The notes under the pieces: model-generated | The model's input: only the letters and a program-made list of their open reading frames with translations | Databases searched by the model: none | What the model was told of the DNA's origin: nothing | DNA from: an uncultured Spirochaetia bacterium | GTDB taxonomy: Bacteria; Spirochaetota; Spirochaetia; SZUA-6; Bin103 | Direction of reading: 5' to 3' | Length of the DNA: 64,000 nucleotides | NCBI GenBank assembly: GCA_958296075.1 | Contig: CATQHW010000003.1 | Location: 620,001 to 684,000, forward strand | Part shown: piece after piece, positions 42,744-50,085 of the stretch | Position numbering within the stretch: position 1 is the stretch's first letter | Layout of the letters: each line of letters opens with the position of its first letter | Program-made: the position numbers and the translations under genes

Positions 42744-43403
42744 ATGAGCCTCAGAGTCTATGATTTCCGCACCGACATCGCCAACGTGCTGGTGACGCCG
42801 CAGATTCGCTGCCGGTTTCTCAAGATGGAGGTCGGTCAGTTCAACACCGGCCACACCCATGACCTGGGCCATGAGATCTTCCTGGTCCTGCAAGGCCGGG
42901 CGGAGTTCGAGGTCGACGGGCAGCGCGCCACTCTCGGCCCCGGCCAGTTCTGCATCGCCCTGGCCGATCAGTACCACACCGTGCGCAACGTCGGCGACGT
43001 CGAGGTGATCATGTTTCTTTCGGTCACCCCGCACGTCCAACCGACCCACACCTTCTGGAACGAGGACGGCACCAGGATGCCGCCGCGGTTCATGCCGGCC
43101 GGCTCCTACGACGAGCCGGCCGACCGCGCCACCCCCACCGCCGAGCTGGCCGGCCGCCACGCGGCGGCGGCCGCGGCGCTGGCCGAGTCGGCCGCAGCCG
43201 CCGGCGCGGTCCAGCGGGCGGAGGCGGACCGCTACCTGCAGGCCGTGGAGGCCGGCGACGAGCGGTCGGCGGCGGCCGCGCGCGAACGGATGTGGGACGC
43301 GCTGTCCGAAGTCTTCAGCCGGACCATGGCGCTCGGCGGCGCCTGGAACGCGTTCGCGGCGCGCACCGCCGACCCGGCGCCGGCGGACCGGTCGGGCGCA
43401 TGA
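42744..43403 (+). CDS. Cupin-domain protein with helical tail
   Basis: 219 residues. A single cupin barrel with metal ligands HTHDLGHEIFLVLQG and the second-motif His in ADQYHTVRNVGD; residues 125-219 form an Ala-rich helical extension. AGGAGATGA lies before the ATG. Followed with a 4-base overlap by a Gfo/Idh/MocA oxidoreductase, so it probably belongs to carbohydrate or sugar-acid metabolism. Substrate unknown. Confidence 0.85.
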   Translation: MSLRVYDFRTDIANVLVTPQIRCRFLKMEVGQFNTGHTHDLGHEIFLVLQGRAEFEVDGQRATLGPGQFCIALADQYHTVRNVGDVEVIMFLSVTPHVQPTHTFWNEDGTRMPPRFMPAGSYDEPADRATPTAELAGRHAAAAAALAESAAAAGAVQRAEADRYLQAVEAGDERSAAAARERMWDALSEVFSRTMALGGAWNAFAARTADPAPADRSGA

Positions 43404-44494
43404 GCCGCCTCAGAGTCGGCGTGGTGGGCTGCGGCGCGATCGCCCAGATACACCACCTGCCCAACCTCACCGCGCTGCACGACCGGTTCGAGGTCGCCGT
43501 GGTGTGCGACCTGTCGCCTTCGGCCGCCGCGGCCGCCGCGCGCCGCTTTAGCGTGCCGGACCACGTCACCGACTACCGCCGCGTGCTCGACGGCGACGTC
43601 GACGCGGTGGTGCTGTGCCATACCGATCCCAAGACCGAGGCGGCGGTCGCCGCGCTGCAGGCCGGCAAGCACCTGTTCATCGAGAAGCCGGTCTGCTTCT
43701 CCCTGCAGGAAATCGACGCCATGATCGCCGCCCACACCGCGGGACTGGTGGCGCAGGCGGCGTACGTGAAGGTGTACGAGCCGGGCTTCGAGCTGGCTCA
43801 GCAGGAGGTGCGGCGCATGGACGACATCCGCTTCGTCCAGATCAACCACCTGCACCCCGACAACCGGCTGCACCTGCGGCAGTTCGATGATCTGCAACGC
43901 TTCGACGATCACCCGCCCGGCAGCCTGGAAGCCGCTGCCGCCGCGCGGCGCGCCGCATTCCGGCAGGCGATCGGCCAGGTGGGGGAGGAGCTGGAGCGCG
44001 CCTTCTCCCTGATGACCGGCAGCATGATCCACGACCTGTACAGCCTGCGCGTGATGGTCGGGCGGCCGGCCGCGGTGATCGGCGCCGACATCTGGCGCGA
44101 AGGCCGCGCGGTCACCTGCACGCTGGGGTACGCGAACGGCGCCCGCTGCGTCGCCCCCTGGGTCGACCTGCCCGATCTCTGGGATTTCCGGGAAACCCTG
44201 GAGGTCTACGGCGACAGCCGGCGCGTGGTGCTCTCCTATCCGACCGGGTTCGCGCGCGGCATCCCCTGCGCGCTGGCGGTGCAGGGCATCGACGACGACG
44301 GCCGGGCCTTTCGCGCCGAGCCGGCCGTCGACTGGGAGAGCGCCTTCGCCCGCGAGCTGCGCCACTTCCATGCGAGCGTGGTCGACGGCGTCCCCAATCG
44401 CACGCCGCTGGCCGACGCCCGCCACGACGTCAGTCTCATCATCGACATCGTGCGCCGCTACCAGGCGGCGGCGTCCGGAGCGGGCGGATGCTGA
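43400..44494 (+). CDS. Gfo/Idh/MocA-family oxidoreductase
   Basis: 364 residues. N-terminal Rossmann domain VGVVGCGAIAQIHH, the EKPV motif as FIEKPVCFSLQE, and a C-terminal alpha/beta domain with GSMIHDLY carrying a probable catalytic His. Such enzymes oxidise or epimerise sugars, inositols or sugar acids with NAD(P). Overlaps the upstream cupin (ATGA) and the downstream FucU-like gene. The set cupin, Gfo/Idh, FucU and, further on, an aldo/keto reductase suggests 6-deoxy-sugar or similar catabolism. Confidence 0.92.
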   Translation: MSRLRVGVVGCGAIAQIHHLPNLTALHDRFEVAVVCDLSPSAAAAAARRFSVPDHVTDYRRVLDGDVDAVVLCHTDPKTEAAVAALQAGKHLFIEKPVCFSLQEIDAMIAAHTAGLVAQAAYVKVYEPGFELAQQEVRRMDDIRFVQINHLHPDNRLHLRQFDDLQRFDDHPPGSLEAAAAARRAAFRQAIGQVGEELERAFSLMTGSMIHDLYSLRVMVGRPAAVIGADIWREGRAVTCTLGYANGARCVAPWVDLPDLWDFRETLEVYGDSRRVVLSYPTGFARGIPCALAVQGIDDDGRAFRAEPAVDWESAFARELRHFHASVVDGVPNRTPLADARHDVSLIIDIVRRYQAAASGAGGC

Positions 44495-44745
44495 AGACGT
44501 CCCTGATCCATCCCGACATCCTGCGCGCGCTCGGCCGCGCCGGCCACGGATCGCAGGTCCTCATCGCCGACGGCAACTACCCGGCCGGCACCACCCTGGG
44601 GCCGAACGCCGAGCTGGTGAGCCTGAACCTGGCGCCCGGCATCGTCACCGCCACCTGGACACTGGCCACGGTGGCGTCCGCCGTGCCGATCGAGGCCGCC
44701 GAAGGCAGGCGTCGGCCGGTCTACCACACGTGCCGAAGGCCATGA
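44488..44745 (+). pseudogene. Truncated RbsD/FucU-type sugar mutarotase
   Basis: The first ~72 residues match FucU/RbsD pyranases: MLKTSLIHPDILRALGRAG, catalytic His region GHGSQVLIADGNYPAG and LNLAPGIVTATWTLA. Complete family members have about 140 residues; here similarity stops near codon 74 (about 44706) and a few unrelated codons lead to a stop. The 3' half is missing exactly where the opposing VapBC module begins, so it was interrupted or partly deleted by that insertion. Confidence 0.8.
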
Positions 44746-45122
44746 GGTCGATAGTGCTTCATCCGCGAGTCGCGGCTGACCAGCGTCATGTTTCGGTGAA
44801 CGCACTGATGGATGAGCATCCGATCGAACGGATCGCGATGCGTTTCCACCCGCGGCAACAGGTGGTAGGTCGCCGCCTCGGCGGTTCCAAGCGGGACGAT
44901 CTCGAAGCCGAGCCGGCGGCAGTGATCGGGAATCTCGTCGGGGATCAGGGAGCCGAGCTTCAGTTTGCCCAAGCCGTACTTCAAAGAGGACTCCCAAAGG
45001 GACACCGTGCTCGCGTAGATCCGGTTGAGCGGATCTACGATGATCGATCGAGCGGTTGCCGACAGCTCGCTCGACTTGCCGATGGCCCAAAGCACGACGT
45101 GCGTGTCCAGCAGATACCTCAC
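44721..45122 (-). CDS. vapC: VapC-type PIN-domain toxin
   Basis: 133 residues. PIN-domain ribonuclease with acidic active site: Asp6 (LLDTHVVLW), Glu44 (SLWESS), Asp97/Asp100 (HRDPFDRML) and Asp118 (SRDSRM). Start ATG overlaps the stop of the antitoxin (ATGA). It presumably cleaves tRNA or rRNA when free of its antitoxin. Its 3' end overlaps the truncated FucU gene. Confidence 0.92.
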   Translation of the reverse strand: MRYLLDTHVVLWAIGKSSELSATARSIIVDPLNRIYASTVSLWESSLKYGLGKLKLGSLIPDEIPDHCRRLGFEIVPLGTAEAATYHLLPRVETHRDPFDRMLIHQCVHRNMTLVSRDSRMKHYRPHGLRHVW

Positions 45123-45361
45123 GCGTCGTCACCGAGGAACTCACCCTCGGTCATCTCGTAGCCATCGGTGAACTCGATCGTGACCTTCCCGTCGAGAAAG
45201 CCGATCTCCCGCTTCCCGACCGTCTCCGGACCATAGGGGACGATCATGGCGACCGGCTCCTTCGCTCTCCCGTACACAACGCCGATGCGCTCTCCGCGCC
45301 GCACGTCGGCAAGAACCTTCGAAAACTCCGCCTTCAGTTTGGCCACGGACATCGCTTTCAT
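45119..45361 (-). CDS. vapB: Phd/YefM-type antitoxin
   Basis: 80 residues. MSVAKLKAEFSKVLADVRRGE is the Phd/YefM N-terminal DNA-binding fold; YGRAKEPVAMIVPYG completes it. The acidic C-terminus (FTDGYEMTEGEFLGDD) would neutralise the PIN toxin encoded next. The start may be the first ATG (45361) or the third codon after it (MSVAK). Tandem octamers upstream are a likely operator. Confidence 0.9.
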   Translation of the reverse strand: MKAMSVAKLKAEFSKVLADVRRGERIGVVYGRAKEPVAMIVPYGPETVGKREIGFLDGKVTIEFTDGYEMTEGEFLGDDA

Positions 45362-45375
45362 GGGGGCCAGCGTCG

Positions 45376-45398
45376 TTTCAAGTTGTCAAGTTGTCAAG
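45376..45398 (-). repeat. Tandem octamers, putative antitoxin operator
   Basis: TTGTCAAG at 45383-45390 and 45391-45398 with a third, degenerate unit at 45376-45382. On the minus strand this reads CTTGACAA twice, just before the antitoxin start and containing TTGACA -35-like elements. Confidence 0.45.
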
Positions 45399-45423
45399 AG
45401 TCGCAGTCGCTCGGGCTGCACGG

Positions 45424-45570
45424 TCAACCATCGCTGCCGGCCGGCGCCGGTCGACCGACCAGCGTGGCGAACTCGGCCGCCTCCGCCACCTCGGTGTCGA
45501 GCAGGCGGGCGGCGACCGGCTCCAGCGCTTGCACCCATGCCGCAGCAGGTCGAGGAACGCCGCTCAGCAT
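45424..45570 (-). CDS. Short hypothetical ORF or gene remnant
   Basis: 48 residues from an ATG; helical-looking (ALEPVAARLLDTEVAEAAEF) but with no recognised family and no convincing ribosome binding site. It fills most of the 45399-45653 gap between the antitoxin and the aldo/keto reductase and may be the C-terminal relic of a displaced gene. Confidence 0.25.
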   Translation of the reverse strand: MLSGVPRPAAAWVQALEPVAARLLDTEVAEAAEFATLVGRPAPAGSDG

Positions 45571-45653
45571 CGAGCCGCCGCGCGGCGCGCGCAAGCTCTC
45601 GACAATGCGTCGCCGGAGTGCGAATCTCTGCGCGCCGGGGCAAGGAGGAGCGA

Positions 45654-46664
45654 GTGGATCCGCTGCAGCGCGCCAGGATCGGAACGACCGGGATCGAGAT
45701 CACCAGGGTGAGCCTGGGCTGCGCTCCCCTCGGCGGCGTCTACAGCGACATCCCGGACGATCAGGCGCAGCAGGTGGTGCGCACGGCGCTGCAGGCCGGC
45801 GTGAACTTCATCGATACCGCGGCGCTCTACGGGGCCGGCGCCGCCGAGCGGCGCGTCGGCGCGGCGTTGCGCGGCGTGCCGCGCGACCGCTACGTGTTGG
45901 CTACCAAGGTCGGTTGGCGGTTCGATCACGTGCCGGGGCCCAGCGTCTTTTCGCAGACCTGGGACAGCCCCGGCGCCTGGATGGTGGAATGCCGCCGCGA
46001 CTACAGCGCCGACTGGGTCGAGCGCTCGCTTGAGAACAGCCTGATCCGTCTTGGCGTCGACCGCCTGGACGTGGTGCACATCCACGACCCGGACGAAGAC
46101 GAACACTTCGCCGAGGCGATGGACGGCGCCTACCCGGTGCTCGATCGGCTCCGCTCGCAGGGCGTCATCGGCGCGGTCGGCGCCGGCATGAACCAGAGTG
46201 AGATGCTGGTCCGCCTGGCGCGGGCGGGCGACTTCGACTGCTTCCTGTTGGCCGGTCGCTACACGATCCTGGAGCAGGGCGCGCTGGACGACCTGCTGCC
46301 GCTCTGCATGGAGCAGGGCATCGGCATCATCGCCGGCGGCACCTTCAACAGCGGCATTCTGGCCAGCGGCTCGAAGGGCGGCCCCGACGGCGCGCGCTAC
46401 GACTACATGGAGGCGCCGCCCGAGATCGTCGCCAAGGTGCGGAGCCTGGAGGAGGCGGCGGCAACCCACGGGGTCGACCTGCGCGCGGCCGCCAGCCAGT
46501 TCGCGCTGGCCCACCCGGCGGTCGCCTGCATCGTACCGGGCACGCGCCGCCCGGAGCGGGTGCTCGACAACCTGGAGTTGGTTCGCGCCGCGATCCCGGC
46601 CGCCTTCTGGCAGGAGTTGCGCGACCGAGAGCTGATCAGGCCGGGCGCGCCGGTACCGGCCTGA
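45654..46664 (+). CDS. Aldo/keto reductase, aldose (fucose) dehydrogenase-like
   Basis: 336 residues from GTG with AAGGAGGAG just before it. TIM-barrel oxidoreductase with the catalytic tetrad region DTAALYGAGAAE (Asp, Tyr), ATKVGW (Lys) and VVHIHDPD (His). Overall form resembles D-threo-aldose 1-dehydrogenases, which oxidise L-fucose. It lies downstream of the cupin, Gfo/Idh and FucU-like genes, supporting a deoxy-sugar role; the VapBC insertion now separates them. Confidence 0.88.
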   Translation: MDPLQRARIGTTGIEITRVSLGCAPLGGVYSDIPDDQAQQVVRTALQAGVNFIDTAALYGAGAAERRVGAALRGVPRDRYVLATKVGWRFDHVPGPSVFSQTWDSPGAWMVECRRDYSADWVERSLENSLIRLGVDRLDVVHIHDPDEDEHFAEAMDGAYPVLDRLRSQGVIGAVGAGMNQSEMLVRLARAGDFDCFLLAGRYTILEQGALDDLLPLCMEQGIGIIAGGTFNSGILASGSKGGPDGARYDYMEAPPEIVAKVRSLEEAAATHGVDLRAAASQFALAHPAVACIVPGTRRPERVLDNLELVRAAIPAAFWQELRDRELIRPGAPVPA

Positions 46665-46688
46665 CCGGCCGGCCGCTGAGCGGGGCGC

Positions 46689-48158
46689 TCAGAGCGGTGG
46701 GCTGACGCGGCCGCGGGTCCGCAGCTCGAAGGCATGGGCGATCCGCACCAGCGTCGGCTCGCTGAAGGCGGTGCCGGTGAACATCACGCCGCGCGGCTCG
46801 ATCGGCGCGGCGCTGCCGGCCGCCGCCGGCGCGAACCCGAGCGGCACCGCCACCGACGGATAGCCGGCGCGGGCGGCCACCGACGATCCCGAGCCGTTCG
46901 GGAACACCAGGGCGTCCAACCCGTGCCGCTCCAGGGTGGCGTCGATGCCTTCCGTGCGGCACAGGCGCAGGTCCTCGGCGCGGGCGTCGAGGTAGGCCGC
47001 CTCGTCCATGCGGCCGGAGGTCTCGTGCTCGGCGCGCAGCAGCCATACCTGCCCGTAGCGCAGCGCCGCTTGAGCATGAGCGGCGTTGAAGGCGATCAGG
47101 TCGGCGAGCGTCCGGCACGGGGCGCCGGGGCCGAGCCGGCGCAGGTAGGCGTTCATCGCCGCTTTGAACTCGTACAGCAGGACCGGCGACCATACGATTC
47201 GGTCGTGCGTGGCGACGTCGGCGGGGTCGACCACCTCCGCGCCGCCCTCCCGCAGCGCGGCGCGCACCTGCTCCCGGGTGTCCCGCCACCCCTCGCCCTG
47301 CTCATCCCAGAAACCGGCCCGCGGGATGCCGATGCGCGCGCCGTGCAGGCCGTCGCGGCGCAGGTGCGGGCGGAAGTCGAAGGCCGGCGCACCGTGCGTG
47401 GCGGCGTCGTCCGGGTCCGGGCCGGCGATCACGGCGAGTACCCGTGCGGCGTCCTCCACGCTGCGCGCCAACGGTCCGGCGGTGTCCTGGCTGAAGGAGA
47501 TCGGCACGATGCCGGTCCTGGACACCAGCCCGACGGTCGGTTTGATGCCGGCGATGCCGTTGGCGAACGCCGGCACCAGGATCGAGCCGGCGGTCTCGGT
47601 GCCGATGGCCACCGGGCACAGGCCGGCGGCCACGGCCGCGGCCGATCCGGAGCTGGAAGTGGAGACCGGCAGCGCCGGATGGTGCGGGTTGACGACCTGC
47701 CCGCCCAGCGAGCTGTAGCCGCCGGGCATGCCGGTCGACAGGTAGTTGGCCAGCTCGGTCATGTTGGTCTTGCCGATGATCAGCGCGCCGGCCGCGCGCA
47801 GGCGGCGTACCAGGGGCGCGTCGGCCGGCGCGAACGAATCGGCCAGGGCCAGCGCGCCGGCGCTCGTGGCCATCGATCCGCCGGCCGGGCCGCCGGTGTC
47901 GACGTTGTCCTTCAGGAACACCGGTACCCCGTGCAGGGGTCCCATGGCGGCGCCGGAACGCCGCTCGGCATCGAGCCGCCGCGCGGTCCACTGGGCGTCG
48001 GGGTCGACGCGCAACACGGTGTTGAGCGCCGGGCCGGCGCGGTCGATGGCCGCGATGCGCGCGAAGGCGCGCGCAAGCTCGTCCTGGACGGTCGTTTCAC
48101 CGCGGCGATAGGCGTCGAGCAGCCGGCGGATCGCGCCGTCCGGACCGGAGGGCCTCAT
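46689..48158 (-). CDS. Amidase-signature family amidase
   Basis: 489 residues. Ser-cisSer-Lys amidase: catalytic Lys in VFLKDNVDTGG, the signature STSSSGSAAAVAAG holding the cis-Ser, and the nucleophile in GTETAGSILVPA. Not a GatA, because there are no gatB or gatC neighbours and the C-terminus differs. Likely hydrolyses a small amide. Convergent with the aldo/keto reductase (24 bp) and divergent from a cupin gene. Confidence 0.92.
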   Translation of the reverse strand: MRPSGPDGAIRRLLDAYRRGETTVQDELARAFARIAAIDRAGPALNTVLRVDPDAQWTARRLDAERRSGAAMGPLHGVPVFLKDNVDTGGPAGGSMATSAGALALADSFAPADAPLVRRLRAAGALIIGKTNMTELANYLSTGMPGGYSSLGGQVVNPHHPALPVSTSSSGSAAAVAAGLCPVAIGTETAGSILVPAFANGIAGIKPTVGLVSRTGIVPISFSQDTAGPLARSVEDAARVLAVIAGPDPDDAATHGAPAFDFRPHLRRDGLHGARIGIPRAGFWDEQGEGWRDTREQVRAALREGGAEVVDPADVATHDRIVWSPVLLYEFKAAMNAYLRRLGPGAPCRTLADLIAFNAAHAQAALRYGQVWLLRAEHETSGRMDEAAYLDARAEDLRLCRTEGIDATLERHGLDALVFPNGSGSSVAARAGYPSVAVPLGFAPAAAGSAAPIEPRGVMFTGTAFSEPTLVRIAHAFELRTRGRVSPPL

Positions 48159-48251
48159 AGTCGCCTATGATCGACGGCTGTACGCGCGGAGACAACGGTC
48201 CGGCGGCGCCGGCGGCCGCTCCGCGAGCGCGCGCGTCCACGGAGTTGCGTG

Positions 48252-48668
48252 ATGGCGAAGATCGAGTCGTTCAAGGGGTACGGGGGAGAGCCGCGCGCGG
48301 CGAAGCCGGAGGTCCCGCCGGCGGCCAACGTGGTGACCGCCAAGGACGGGACGCCGGTGCGCTACCCCGGCTGCGACGGCATCGGCGTGCGGGTGGTCCA
48401 TCCGTCCAACCCGCGGGCGCCGGCGCAGTCGCTCGGGCTGGTGATGTTCTACCTGCCCCCGCACGTGAAGATGGAGCCGCGCGGCCATCTGCCGGAGGAG
48501 TGCTACGTGATCCTGCGCGGGAGCGGCGTGATGACCCTGAACGGCGAGCGGCGCGAGGTGTCGGCCGGCGCCTTCGTCCATCTGCCGCCGTGGTGCGAGC
48601 ACGGCATCGAGAACACCGGCGACGAGACCCTGGAGGTGCTGATCTGCACCGCCCCGCCCAACCCGTAG
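48252..48668 (+). CDS. Cupin-domain protein
   Basis: 138 residues from ATG (a GTG codon precedes it). Single cupin barrel: metal ligands around KMEPRGHLPEECYVILRG and the second motif LPPWCEHGIENTGDE. A TATGAT hexamer at 48166-48171 could be its -10. Similar in type to the cupin at 42744 but not a close copy. Possibly a sugar or polyketide-type isomerase or dioxygenase; substrate unknown. Confidence 0.85.
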   Translation: MAKIESFKGYGGEPRAAKPEVPPAANVVTAKDGTPVRYPGCDGIGVRVVHPSNPRAPAQSLGLVMFYLPPHVKMEPRGHLPEECYVILRGSGVMTLNGERREVSAGAFVHLPPWCEHGIENTGDETLEVLICTAPPNP

Positions 48669-48697
48669 GCCGCCGCCCGCCGCGCCGTACAACGTGA

Positions 48698-48836
48698 AAG
48701 AAACGATCGATTCCTGGTGCTCTTGAAAAGAAACGATCCTATCTTATAGATTCCTGAAAGAAACGATCGTTTCTTATGTTCTTTGATAACGAAACGAACG
48801 ATTTCCAACATGCATCTTGAGGAAAGGAGCGTTTCC
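48698..48836. repeat. 30-bp-spaced operator-like array upstream of fic
   Basis: Five related sites begin at 48698, 48728, 48758, 48788 and 48818, each 30 bases apart. The core is AAGAAACGATCGTTTCTT, a perfect 18-bp palindrome at 48758-48775. The others are degenerate (AAGAAACGATCGATTCCT, AAGAAACGATCC, GAAACGAACGATTTCC, GGAAAGGAGCGTTTCC). It is AT-richer than its surroundings and ends at the fic ribosome binding site. Likely a multi-site operator, since 30 bp places sites on nearly the same helix face. Confidence 0.7.
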
Positions 48837-48840
48837 GAGC

Positions 48841-49998
48841 ATGGATCGCCAGACCGGTCGATACCGTATCACCAGCACCCTGGGAGAGCAGGCCCGCGCG
48901 TTCGTTCCCCATCCGCTGCCCCCGGTCGACCCTCCCCTGGTGATCGATGGACTGACGGCGGAGCTCCACGCCGGCGCCCAGGCCGCGCTCTCCCGTCTTG
49001 CGGTAGCGGGCTCGATGCTGCCGGACACCGACTGGTTCCTCTACGGGTTCGTCCGCAAGGAGGCGGTCGTCACCTCGCAGATCGAGGGGACGCAAGCCAC
49101 GCTCCGGGACGTCGTCACCTCCGAAGCGACCGGCCGGGCCGACCGCCCCGACGACGTGCAGGAGGTCTGCAACTACGTGGCCGCCCTCACGCATGCCCGC
49201 GGACAGCTCGCCGACCCGCGCGGGCTGCCGCTCAGCGTCCGCCTGCTGCGCGACTCCCATCGCCTCCTGATGCGCGGCGCCCGCGGCGCGGACAAGCTGC
49301 CCGGCGAGATCCGCCGCTCGCAGAACTGGATCGGCGGCAGCCGGCCGGGCAACTCGCGGTTCGTCCCCCCGCCGCCCGAGGACGTGCCGGCCGCTCTGGC
49401 GGCGCTGGAGCGGTGGTGGCACGCCGACAGCGACCTGCCGCCGCTGGTGCGCGCCGGACTCGCGCACGTGCAGTTCGAGACCATCCACCCGTTCCTGGAC
49501 GGCAACGGCCGCATCGGCCGGCTGTTGATCGCCCTGCTCCTCGAGCACTGGGGCCTGCTCGACCAACCGCTGCTCTACCTCAGTCTGGCGTTCAAGCGCG
49601 CCCAATCGGACTACTACGCGCGGCTGGACGCCGTACGCACCAGCGGCGACTGGGAGGGCTGGACCCGGTTCTTCCTGGCGTGCGTGCGCCAAGCTGCCGA
49701 CGACGGCGTCCGCGCCGCCCGGCGGCTACACGTCCTGGTCGGCCGCCACCGCCGTCTCATCATCGCCCATGAACGCCCGACGATCGCCGCCGTCCGGCTG
49801 CTGGACTACCTGCCGTCCCATCCGGTGGTAACCGTCTCTCAGGCAGCCGCGCTACTTGAACTCACGCCGCCTCCAACTCGCAAGGCGATCGAGCTGCTCG
49901 ACAGTCTGGGAGTGCTGCGCGAGATCACCGGCAACCGCCGCCGCCGAGCCTACGTCTACCACGAGTACCTGGAAATCCTGACCGGCGACGATGCGTGA
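48841..49998 (+). CDS. Fic-family AMP-transferase with winged helix
   Basis: 385 residues. Class II Fic protein: N-terminal inhibitory motif TSQIEGTQ (T-x3-E-G), the catalytic loop HPFLDGNGRIGR (about residues 218-229), and a C-terminal winged helix (VTVSQAAALLELTPPPTRKAI). Transfers AMP, or another nucleotide, to Tyr/Thr/Ser of target proteins; the inhibitory Glu keeps it in check. The start is the ATG at 48841; a TTG at 48817 lies inside the operator array and is less likely. The winged helix makes autoregulation through the upstream palindromes plausible. Stand-alone, no separate antitoxin. Confidence 0.92.
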   Translation: MDRQTGRYRITSTLGEQARAFVPHPLPPVDPPLVIDGLTAELHAGAQAALSRLAVAGSMLPDTDWFLYGFVRKEAVVTSQIEGTQATLRDVVTSEATGRADRPDDVQEVCNYVAALTHARGQLADPRGLPLSVRLLRDSHRLLMRGARGADKLPGEIRRSQNWIGGSRPGNSRFVPPPPEDVPAALAALERWWHADSDLPPLVRAGLAHVQFETIHPFLDGNGRIGRLLIALLLEHWGLLDQPLLYLSLAFKRAQSDYYARLDAVRTSGDWEGWTRFFLACVRQAADDGVRAARRLHVLVGRHRRLIIAHERPTIAAVRLLDYLPSHPVVTVSQAAALLELTPPPTRKAIELLDSLGVLREITGNRRRRAYVYHEYLEILTGDDA

Positions 49999-50085
49999 TG
50001 CAGGATGATCGGCCGCAACACAAGAAGGCCGTCGTAGTGTAGGCAGCCGCTTCGCGAACGGCGCCGTGCCATCTCTCCGGAGCAA

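Noticed and set aside
46689..48158. GatA of the Glu-tRNA(Gln) amidotransferase
   Set aside because: No gatB/gatC, divergent C-terminus, and glnS is present in the same window.
48698..48836. Possible CRISPR array
   Set aside because: The 30-bp periodicity comes from short palindromic sites with no conserved long repeat, no distinct spacers and no cas genes.
48817..49998. Upstream TTG start for the Fic protein
   Set aside because: It would place coding sequence within the operator array; the ATG at 48841 follows a purine-rich site.
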